From assembly GCF_918797505.1 (NCBI RefSeq), contig NC_092793.1:67079660-67143659 (forward strand): DNA of 64,000 nt, given 5' to 3'. Of the stretch, positions 37,330 through 49,300 are shown piece after piece (positions within the stretch are counted from its first letter, which is position 1; each line of letters starts with the position of its first letter). The DNA is from Bemisia tabaci. Lineage: Eukaryota; Arthropoda; Insecta; Hemiptera; Aleyrodidae. The notes below the pieces were generated by a model. The model was not told the DNA's origin. It saw only the letters and a program-made list of their open reading frames with translations, and did no database searches. A program made the position numbers and the translations under genes.

Positions 37330-40300
37330 CCGATACTTAGCAGGATTTTTTATTTTTATTTTGTTTTGAAATCTTCAATGCACGTTTGACGCATATTCAA
37401 GATTTTAAAAACCGCACTTAAAAAACGCGCGGATCATAAGGATATATTCTCAATACTTGAAGCTCTCCTCAATACTTTCCTGGACATTTTTGTAAGGAAG
37501 CACCTCTATCGGTGCTTGTAACACTTGTTTCTTTCTTTCATTTCCATTATGCATGCGGCATCATGCGCTCAGAGCAAACGTGAACTAGAATGGCCGCGAT
37601 AATAACTGATTGATTGTGATTTCAAGTGCCTTTTTATTCGATCCGCGCGGAGGAAGACACGCTTGAGCAGCGTTTTAATTTCAATCGATTAGGATACCAT
37701 TCACAAATCAACCCGATTGTGAATCAGGAACAGTTATCTAAACTCCCCCTTCCCCCGTTCTGCCCTCCTCTATAGCGCACGACAACGATTGCAATAATTA
37801 TCTTATTCTGCATCGGCAACACGAGCCAAATTTACCTTGACTGTCCCTATGAGAAAAAGGGAAGGAAGAGTGCACTTACATACAGCTAAATATAAATACT
37901 TAATTATGGAACACAAATGTTGCTCAGTTGGCATTAATGGAAGTTGTCAAAGGTCATGGATATTAAAATTCATCGGTCCCGTAGGAGGAGCCGTGATGAT
38001 CTTGATCATCTCTCATAAACATAGGCGCTACCAGCACCAGCCCTCTTTCCCTGTGAGTTCCAAGAAGGTTTTCAGCACATGTTATGATAACGCGTAAAAT
38101 CGGGTCTGGGGCAACCCCGCAGTATGAGGGGATTCGGGGCACTTCTTTTCGAAGAGTTTCGACATTTCTACCTCTAAAGTTCTCCTAACATATTCTCACT
38201 ATAAAATGGACCAAATTGGCAGAAATAAACCAAGCCACGTTTACATACAAAATTAAATTAAGAGCCATTTAGAGTATAAAATTTTCGTATAAAATTTTCG
38301 TCCGCCAATTATTGATCTTATTTCCCAATATTCAAGCACGACTAATGACTAGATCAATACATGTGCCATTGAAAATATTTGATTCTAGAACTCCTCTTCA
38401 AAATGCACAGATCGTCAAACTTGGACCCACAGCTTAGGTGCAGGGGCGGTCTGGCCAGGGGAATTAGGATGCTTCAGCACCCCGGAAATTGTAGCAAAAA
38501 TAGCTCAAGTTGCCCCGGCAGGACTTCTTTAGGGCCTAGGGGCCCCGAAAACTTGAAAACCCGACATTAAGGAAGACTTTAAGTCAGTTACGGGAGCTCC
38601 CATCTCGAGAGGAGGAGCCCCAAAAACGCATCAGCACCCCAATAATTTTCGAGCCAAACCGACAGAGCTTTGGTGCGTAAGGAAACGCTTAATTTGAATT
38701 TCGCCAGCGACAAATGCATATAAGAAATCGGCGTTAAGCACACACTGACCGTTAGAGCTAAAAATATTACGGTCTTACAAGAATAACTTGCGTTTTCACC
38801 GTAGCGTAAGCGCGGCTTGAAAGTGGGAATATTTACGGAGCGTTTCTAAGGGCTTTGGCGTTCCGCAATGGAGTTCTGAACTTCTGACACTAGAGCTTCA
38901 CACTATCCAGTGAGAAGAGCCGGAGCGGGGAATGGAACTTAATGGCAGGTTTATCGGGTATTCCACGAGAATACCTAGGTGTGCACCTCGGCTCTGCTCT
39001 GGACAGAACATTAATTCATCAATGGAGAGATACGCTTGGGTGCCAGGTCCCGCTGCCGCCGCGCCGCGCCGTGCCGCACTCCGGTCCTTCTCTCTTAGTA
39101 CAATCCTGCCGTGCTAAGGAATACGCCGTATGATCCTTCAGGCGTTGCCAAATTCCCTTGAACAAATCACGAATTTTTGGCAAAAATTATAGATATTTTT
39201 CTCCCAATTTTTGAGAAAATTTTGTTCGTCATTCCATATAAGGTGTCTGAAAATTGCAAGGAAAAATATTCATAACTTCCTTTGAAAATACATTTTTTCT
39301 AGGAGGAAATTTGGCAACATGCGAGTTCTAATACGGCTTTTTGGAAAGCACGGCTGAATCAATCTCAACCAGTTTACTAAACCCCTTTTGAGCTCTAGAC
39401 TCCCACTGAAGAACTTTTTCCGTGACTCCTTTAGTTTTTTCTCCAGAGATAGCGAAGGACTACAACAGAAATTCTAGGTCATATTAATACAGCAAAAGCA
39501 GGAGATGCAAACACACACACATCGTTTACAACACATGTTGTACATTGTGCATGGTTGTGTTGCTGTTGTTGTGTTGTTTTGTTGTTTGTGTTTGTTCTTG
39601 TATTACATTTTCACTATTTTCCTTACTATCGTTTTCCAAACCATTGACTAAAGTCACTAATTTTCATGATAATGTGACTGCCGCAATCGACACATCATTG
39701 CTACTTTCTCAAAATGATCTTTATGGCATCAACTGAGTATTTAGGAGACATTGAAAATCCAAAGAAAATTCCTCGAGTCTCGGGTAAGTATGGGCAACAC
39801 TGGAGCAAAGCAAACATCATTGCCATATTGCTATGAAAGTATTTCGCCTGCATTTAAGCGAAGGAGTCCAGGGAATTCCCGGTCGCCCCGGTGACTTGGC
39901 GACACGGTTGGTTGCTGCCTGGATTTGTCATTGTTACTTTGGTCTTCAGATGAGGCACTGCCTCCTCTCTTATGGAGGGTGAAAGCGATAGATAAAGGCT
40001 AAATCGCTGATGACTACAAAAGGTTGGACTATGAAAGGATCATATGGCGCCGGCCGCGCCGCTTCACTCAAGCCTCATTCAAGAGAGCCTTCAACTTCCA
40101 TCATCGGCAGTTGTGAAAGGTACTCGACTTGTGTCGAATGTGGCTTGTTCATTGAGTTTCGAATTTTGTGTCTTATATATCTACCTTCAGTTAAAGTTCA
40201 AAGTGCTGATTGTAAATGGAATGACTACTTCTTGAGATTTTACCTTACAGGACTTATTCGGTGAGTGGTATGCGCACTTTATCACAATGTTCCACAAACT

Positions 40301-43300
40301 TTATGCGTAGGGACCATTTAGTGGCGTGGCGTGCTTTGCGATGAATCGATCGATCTGCCATTTAAACCTATGGGAATGATCGATAAACAGGGTGTTCGTG
40401 ACGAAAACCTTAATAATCGATTCTTCACCATAGCTTCAAATGGGGAAATATCGAAAATTGACCATTCACGCTTCGCCGCTGGGACCATTTCATAATTCAC
40501 TCTTAGCGAGCTTTACAAACGATGAACAGATAATAGTAAGGACGGGTGGTGGTAATGTCAGTTCACTCTGCGTTTGCGATAAATCGACTTTTCCCTCACG
40601 GAATAACGTAACTACATTTCAATTATGCCAAATTTCACCTCGCAAATTGCATTTTTACCAAGACTTTTTACTTTTTGCATTTTTTTTGTTTTTTTTTTGG
40701 GCTTATCTAACTGAAAATTTCATTGATTTCCCTCTGATCTCATCAGAAAATCAGAAAAATTTTGAATGAAAATCGCGCATGCATATTCTTCTAAAAAATT
40801 AAATTGCTTAAGATAATTTGACAACCTTGGAATAGAGTTACGTTCCTTCGTGCAGGATTCGACGATAGATCGATAGTAAAACTACCAAATGGACCACTAG
40901 ACAAGGTGCAAATTTCAGCATTTTGATACATGTTTCTTAACCATAATTTCACGTAAAATACGATGCGCACAACGAAAATTACCGAAATCAACTCCTTCCA
41001 AAGATATTTAATGATTCCTGATGCGTGAATTCAAACCACCCGCTCATGAAAACTCAATGCTCCACGTGATTCACATCGCGCGCTAAACGTTTATCACGAC
41101 AGTCTCTGCGATATAAAAATCTGGCAACCTCAATCTTGACGCTTTGGCTCAGCTATAGCAAATTGCTTATAGTTTGAACAACACATGGTGAGAAATGAAC
41201 ATTGCTCGATTGAGAAGATTGCTGAAACCGTTGTAGTGCGCGATTTGACTCATGTAGAGCTTAGAGTTTCTTGTGAGCGGGCAGTTCAAATTCCTTGTAA
41301 CCAATGTGAAATGAAAACGTTAATATCTTCGTTAGGTGTTGGTTTCAGTAATTTTCGTTGCGCGAATCATGTTTTGCGTAAAATTTTGGTTAAGAAACAT
41401 GCATTAGAATCCTTTAATTCGTACCTTGTCTAGTGGTCCATTACGGATCTCAATTTCAGTGTTATAAAACTTCCACTCATGTTTTTATTTTTTCAAGAGG
41501 AGGTTGATCTCAAAATAAAGAAAATATAGTTGTTCCGCCGGTGGTCATGAGCGACTTAAGGAAAAATAATTAAAAATGGAGGTGATAGAGCGAAAGAAAT
41601 GATATTCGATAGTGAAACTGCAGAAATACATACCTCGGTTTGCGGCGTTTCAGACTTTCTGTCATATAATTCATTTTATAAAAAGAAAAGTACTGTGCGT
41701 CTTTTTTTGAAACTTTGGGGGTGTTTCTTTCCAGAGTGTGTGAGGAATATTCTGTGAAAAGAGCTTGATGCAAAAACGGCTTTTTTCGCCCCCCCTCTGG
41801 AAGTTCTTCAGACTTTGTCTATTGATTACTCATACTTGAGCGCTTCTTTCCCCAAATTTTCAGACCCCCAAAAAATTTTGGGGGGGAGCTAGGGGGGGTG
41901 GAAGTCAAAACCTGTGAACCTCGATATCTCTTGAACAAAGAAAGATATCGAGGTCCGGTTTGGACGAAAAATCGTCTAAAATTGCATACTTTAAGATTCT
42001 AAAGGTCGAAATCCCAATATCACATTTTTAAGTCAACATATGTGCTTTTTTTCAGTTTTTAGGTCTAGAAAATTTCTTTTAAACGAAAAATTTACAAAGA
42101 TCTCAATTTTTTATTTAAACCAAAACCAGTTTTTTAAATTGTTCGTCTTTTTCCGCATCCAACGAGTGGTCCATTAAGCTGGGGAACCAAACGGTTCCGG
42201 AGTTATGATCGATTGAAGTTTCCGCTCAACGCGCGCCGACCGATTTTCGCGCGCAAAAAAGTCGGATTTGACTGTTATTAGATCAGATTGAATGTTCAAA
42301 CTGAGCAAAATGCTTTATTAGGGACTCTTGAGGGTCGCTGAGTTCAGAAATTACAGATACTTCCAAATAATTTACGTTTTTAAAATTACAGCTCCGCAGC
42401 GCTATTTTATAGACCCACTGAGCACCGACCGGCCGCTCAGTGGTCCTGTCCGAAGCTGTAATTTTAAAAACGTGAATTTTTTGGAAGTATCGGTAATTTC
42501 TGAACTCAGCGACCCTTAAGAGTCCCTAATAAAGCATTTTGCCCAGTTTGAACATTCAATCTGATCTAATAACAGTCAAATCCGACTTTTTTGCGCGCGA
42601 AAATCGGTCGGCGCGCGTTGAGCGGAAACTTCAATCGATCATAACTCCGGAACCGTTTGGTTCCCCAGCTTAATGGACCACTCGTTGGATGCGGAAAAAG
42701 ACGAACAATTTTAAAAACTGGTTTTGGTTCAAATAAAAAATTGAGATCTTTGTCAATTTTTCGTTTAAAAGAAATTTTCTAGACCTAAAAACTGAAAAAA
42801 GCACATATGTTGACTTAAAAATGTGATATCGGGATTTCGACCTTTAGAATCTTAAAGTATGCAATTTTAGACGATTTTTCGTCCAAACCGGACCTCGATA
42901 TCTTTCTTTGTTCAAGAGATATCGAGGTTCACAGGTTTTGACTTCCACCCCCCCCCCTAGCTCCCCCCCAAAATTTTTTGGGGGTCTGAAAATTTGGGGA
43001 AAGAAGCGCTCAAGTATGAGTAATCAATAGACAAAGTCTGAAGAACTTCCAGAGGGGGGGCGAAAAAAGCCGTTTTTGCATCAAGCTCTTTCAAGCTGTA
43101 ATTTTGGTCTTGTCTCCTTTTAAAAAATAAAATGAGAAATGAAGGTTTTGCAATATCGCAACCGAGATACGCACTTTTGTAGTCTTACTGTCGATATGTG
43201 CGTTTTCAATAATTTTAAGGTCATAATCATTTTAAAACGTGTTTAAAATGCTCAAAAATCATTAATAGACTTGCAAGTTAAGAACACCGTTTTGACAAGT

Positions 43301-46300
43301 GTAACCCAGTGACTTTAACGCGGAATAGGAAAAAAGAGAGACACGGAGATACACGGAAACGATATAGGCAAGGACTCATTTGTTTTGGTTAATAGCGCGG
43401 GGCTTCGGTATAGCGCAGTGAAAATTAGAAACTTTTATCTCATGGACTTTTTTGGCAATTATTTTTTAAATTAAAAATAAAATAAACAAATAAATTACCC
43501 CCTTTTTCATATACCGAATCTCAATTTTAATCACAGTTTTCTGTCGAAACTTTGGAAAGTTTTCAGTGAAGTTTACTTTTCATCAATTTTTATTGTAAGG
43601 AGCTTCAGGAGCTGAAACAAAGATCATTATTACAGTGGCCACTGCTTACTGCGAAATAAAAAATATCATACCTACTACTACACGGGAGAAAACTTAAAAT
43701 AGGGGGCATTCTTCCTGGTATTTTATGAGCATATAAATGTGTTCTACTCCTATAATTTTGGCCTGAATGCGAGCGTCATCCCAAAATTTCTGCGCGTTTT
43801 GCTCTCATTTAAAACTATTATAAATAGGAAAATCCGATTAGATGTGCATATGCGGCATATTTTCAGCTTTAATTTAAACCCAATTTTTTATAAATCAGAT
43901 GAACAGGACGCTCACGGGGTCATTTCTCCCACGCCGCCTTCGATGCGTTTCCCGCCACCTCCAGGCGCGCGATAAGCCAATATTTTTGGAACCTGCTTGG
44001 CACGAATTTTTCTTTAATTCAACCGTTTATGAATGATTTGATGCAAGACAGATCAAGAAATTACAGGAAAATTCTCTGGCTTTGAAATTGCCATATCTTT
44101 ACAACACATTTTACACGAGAAGCTTGCACAAATCCCGAAAGAACACTCTTTGTTCTTATCATCGAAGGCCTAAAAAACAGCATGCTGAACAAGTTAATAG
44201 CCTGGTAAAAATATTGAAAAGGATTTCAATGCGAACGGATCGGATTGGCCGCAATATTCCGCTCATCTCACTTATCACGAGTACTGTGCGCCTAGAGGTG
44301 GCGGGAAACGCATCGATGGCGCCGCGGGAGAAATGACCTCCTGAGCGTCCCGTTTATCCAATTTTAGAAACCTTGGGCTGAAATTAAAGCTGAAAGTATG
44401 CCTCACATGCTCATTTAATTGCATTTTCCCTATCCTTAATAATTTTGAAATGAGAGCAAAATGCGCAAGACTTTTGGGATGACCCTCGCAAGAAAAAAAT
44501 CACTTTTTTCTAAAACGTACATTATAAAATTGCCTAGAATTCATTGTTTGATAATTTTTTACCCTTTAAATGGTGTCAAACTCACGACAGTCCCAGAGTC
44601 CGACATTTTGATTCGTAGCTTACACTGTTACAACTCAAAGAGTAAAAAGTTATTCGAGAACTTACACATCATTAAATATTTAAAATCGTTTCTTGTAAAA
44701 CAATTAATAGAGGATAAAAAATCCGCAATATAGTTCATCCACAAGCGGATAAGAACGTTCGAAAAAGTTTACTCGCGACCGTCACAGCTAGACTCTAGAG
44801 ATAAATGCGTATACCGAAAAGCGTGTAACTAGCGCAAACGAAATCCGGTCGGCGTTAGTGTTGCCTAAGGATGCTTCGGAGTGAGAGGAAGTATTTATCA
44901 TGACCAGGCCGGTGAACCGGTGAATCGCAACAACATATCAGTTGGCAAGCAATGATTCTGCTCACTTGGGAACTCACGACCGTCACGCTCGTTCTTTATA
45001 TTTTGAAATGTTTTTCATTGAAATCATACATGCCATTTGTTAAAGGGTATGAACCAAGATAGAAAAATGGCTCTTATTTGTTCGTTGCCAAAAGTGACGG
45101 CACGTGCTGCGTTTTCGTTTTGAAACTCACGACCGTCACAAATAGCTAAAATCTGAATATAAAAACTGTGAAAAAAAAAAATAATAAATAAATAAATAAA
45201 TCCGAAAACTTTTGGACCATTTGCGTTTTTAGATCCCAGAAATCGGCTAGAATTGAGAAAACACAACTTCCAGGGGAAATGTTGAAATTGATTTTTCGAC
45301 TTTTTTCGCCCTAAAATGTCCCCTATTTTAAATTTTCGCCCACGCAAGACTTGCAAATTAAAAGACCGTACTATTTTTCAATACATGTAAGTTTTTCTTC
45401 CAGCTATTCGGATCCCTTCTGTTTCTTTCTAAAACATGGGGGGGGGGAGGTTCCTAGTAAATGTTACGTAATTAAAGGAGAGAGTTACAGGACCTCAAAC
45501 TGCGGTTGTCTAAAGGTCGTCTTACACGAGAGGAAGGTAAAAAAAATCAGCGAAAATACGTTTACTTATAGTCTGTTCGAGATGGGAAGAACCGTGGAAA
45601 GTCGGAATTAATTGCACTATGTACAAGCAAGGGTAGCGTTCGAGCCATTGTAAAAGATGAAGACACTGAACCAACCCTGTGTCGTGGCGCACCGCACAGA
45701 GGGCTGGCTTCTCATGAGTCGCTTGCCGCTCTGCGCCTAGCACAGGAATTTGCGGCTCCAGGTTCGTATCCCGGGGAAAACCGCCGCTCCGAGGCCCATA
45801 GCCTCCTGTGCGGTGGCTGCAGCGTGCGCGAAACATCGAAAAGTGACAGTTGACAAGGGTCGAGACACCCCCACCCTGCAAAATAGTGCTAATTATTCCG
45901 ACTTTCCAAGGTTCTTCCCATCTCAGACAGACTATAATACTTGAACGGGCCTCTCGAACTGATCACTTTTTCTCATACGTTTGACTTGCAATAATGACAC
46001 TGGGAGACTTGTTTTTATCAATATCCTAAATCCTAATGGTTAGTGTGAATGACCGTATTAAATTTTTGTTTCAGAGGTACACATAAGACATGGAGCTCCA
46101 GCGGGAGAGGTCACCAGCGGCGAAGAGGACAAGAGAGACAAATGTGGACCTTTTAATCCGTGCCATCGAGGCTAAGGATTCGGAGACAGTGAAATTTCTT
46201 TTGGCAACCAACGATGGTAAATTCATAGACACTAGAATTTTTAATTGCGCCATCTTAAATAATAATAAAGAGGTGCTCCAGTTCATCATGAGTTACAAAC

Positions 46301-49300
46301 CAACGCCAAAGCCAAAGACTCCTCTTCTCTCCGCGGTCGAGTCGGGGAACCTAGAGGCCGTTAAATTACTTTTAGGGAAGGAACCAAGGGGTCACGAAGA
46401 CCCCGATCTCCTAGTCACTGCTGTGCTAAAGGAAAATGTTGAGCTGGTCGAACTCCTGATCCACCACGGCTCGAATGTAAATGCCAAGTCAGAGGCAGGG
46501 CCGACCCCTCTATCTCAAGCTGTGGCGCTGGACAATGTAGAAATGATGAGACTGCTTTTATCCCACGGAGCCGATCCGAAGAACGACACGGAGATCTTAA
46601 GCCTCGCCGTGGCAGAAAGTTCCAAAGAAGTCATCGAGATCCTCCTGCAGAACGGAGCGGACCCGAACGCTCGGAACCAAGAAACGAAAGCCAGCGACGT
46701 AGACCCGAACGATGAGTGCGAGGTTCTGGAACTTGCCAAGGTGAGCTACGAGCATTATCAGAAAGGACGGACAGCGCTGCACCTGGCAGCGGACATGGGC
46801 CGGGAGGACGCCCTCAGGCTGCTCTTGGCGCACGGCGCCGACATCGACTGCAAGACGAGCAATGGACGTAGGACACCCCTCATCATCGCCGCCGACACAG
46901 GCCACGCCGAAATCGCCCGGGTCCTGCTCGAGTCTGACGCGGCGATGGACATCGCCGACGAATTCAAGCGGACGGCCTTCCACGCGGCCTCCATGAACGA
47001 ACACATGGACATCCTAGACATCCTCTCGGACTTCTGCTTCAACGACCCTGAGTTCGTGCCCAAGAACGGCATCTACCGCTTCTCCTATGTCAAGCGCACG
47101 CTCTTCGGTCACGCTTTCCGTGGCATAAAGCTCGAGAAGTGGCCGTCCTTCGTCTCCGTCATCCCCAGGCACGTGCTCAAGGTCCACGCGGCCGGGCTCA
47201 AGACCCCCGTCGGCCTCAATATCTTGATCAACTTCGTAATGGATTCCAACCCCGAGTTCTTCAACGCTTGCGTCCTTGAGATCCAGACCCTCAAGACTCA
47301 ATATATTGGCGACAGTGGCGTGACGTTCTTCCAGTTTTTAGTTGCCGATCTCAATAGCTTGGCTGTCCTCGCTAGAAATGCCAGTGTTAACCGCGTTTTG
47401 AAACTGGCGGATAACGAAGAGAGGTTTCCACTATACGGTAGCATTTTAATGACTCAACTCCGTAAAGGCGTTGCGAGAAGGGATTTAATGGAGCGGGGGA
47501 TAGCGGTGGGTCCTAGATTAGTCCCTGATTTTCAAGTACCGGATCTTGTGATAGAAAATATAATGCGATATTTGAGCAATAAGGATATTAACGCCTTCAT
47601 CATTGCATGTTCTTCTCGCAAAGAATTAGCTACTAGTTTATATAGTTAGAAGATTCAGTGAGCAGTAAATAGTTCAAGATCTACTGAAAATAAACAGACC
47701 GAATTTAAAGAGCCTAGAGAGGTCCGAAAGATAAAAATATCAACAAAACAAAAACGAGATAAATACATGTGATTAAGATTTAATTTTAGAAATTGTGGGA
47801 ATGAGAGGCAGAAAGTTTCATTGCATTTCAACATTTCATTTCATTTGACAATTTATTGATTTACTCGAGAACGGTTGCTAATTTCCGTGCAAAAGTCGAG
47901 AATTTTCATCATATTTTTAACTTGAACTTCCTGAAAGTTTCAATTCCAAAAATACATCGGTTAATGAATAAAAAAATGCATAATTTGTGGTTCATATTCA
48001 GGTGAAACTTTCAAACGTCGCGATGCAATCAAGCCCCTCTGGCTTCCTGTCCTTCCACTGCTGGTTCGCAATATACTTAACATGGACTTAATTTTGCAAT
48101 AAGGACCTACCATTCCTGGCTCATTCATACAAAGGCACCTATCTGCATGAGGAAAGTAATGTTAAGTATGTTGTTTCTGAAACGACCGATAAATATAGTG
48201 GTTCCTTATTGCAAAGTTTAGTCCATACCTACGGAGAGTGGGGTATTCAATACACAGACTTGAAAGAGTCAGCAAGAGCTGTTTTTTATAACTTTAAAAT
48301 ATTTTTTCGATAAAGAAAGCAAAATCAATTTCTTTAGAAAGTAAGCGATGAGCGTATGTTTTTAAGACTGTTCTTTGTCCTTCGTCATTTTTTTCCAAAG
48401 TTATCAATTTGTATGAAAATATTGATTCATTAAAAGACTTGTACCATTAATCACATGTTATTAGAACTTCCTAGAACCTGTAGCAAGTTAATAACTAGTG
48501 TGTAATTTAAAAACGAAACACTTTCACATGGCTCACACTCCATGAATCATGCGTCCTAAAGAATGAAAAGTCAATTACTTCTTAGGCACCACTTCAAACA
48601 CGTATTCCTCTGGAAATTTTGTTTGGTTTTTTCTCGTTTCCTTGAAATTCGAATAAAGTACAATTCATGCACTTAGACGCAATTTTAAAATCGTGTGTCC
48701 TCCATATAGTTTTCGAGACGTAACGGCTAGAATTAATGATGAGTTGCTTACGAAATTTCTATAAATGACAGAAATTTAATTGTTGATGCTTGACCCTCTA
48801 TGGTTAATCTCGGGTCTCGGGTACTGGGGGAGGGGGGAGGGCATGCTGTAGCTTTTGTAAAAACGTTAAGTCCCACATTTTTTCCTCAAACTTTCAAAAT
48901 GTTGATAATTATTTTTTTAAACAAGAAAAACATGGATTTAAAAATTGCAACATCATGTTACAGGGAACTAGTTTAATTATTAAAAAAACACGAATAAGTA
49001 ACATTATGTCATAGAGGGTTCAGATTCTTGTTTTCATAGATAGGTCAAACAACGATGAAAAGTAGGACTGGTTTCTTTGCATCACCTACCTGGAGCCGTG
49101 TGGCGTGCGCATGACAAGAATTCAAATATACACTTATGTAAATTAATACTTTCATTAATCAGAGAGTTGAAAGGAGGACGTCTGCTAAGACGCGGGCGAG
49201 GGCTCGGCTCGGGCAACGGTCCCCCTAGCCCCTTTGCTCTTGAATACTTGAATCTCGTTTGCAAATGAACTGCCCGTTCTCGTTAATACTATTTTATCAC

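Noticed and set aside
44461..44733. 90-codon plus frame
   Set aside because: It begins inside the right arm of the foldback 43769-44489 and has no recognisable motif.
46597..47301. Minus-strand frames of 95-135 codons opposite the ankyrin gene
   Set aside because: Shadows of the GC-rich coding sequence on the plus strand.
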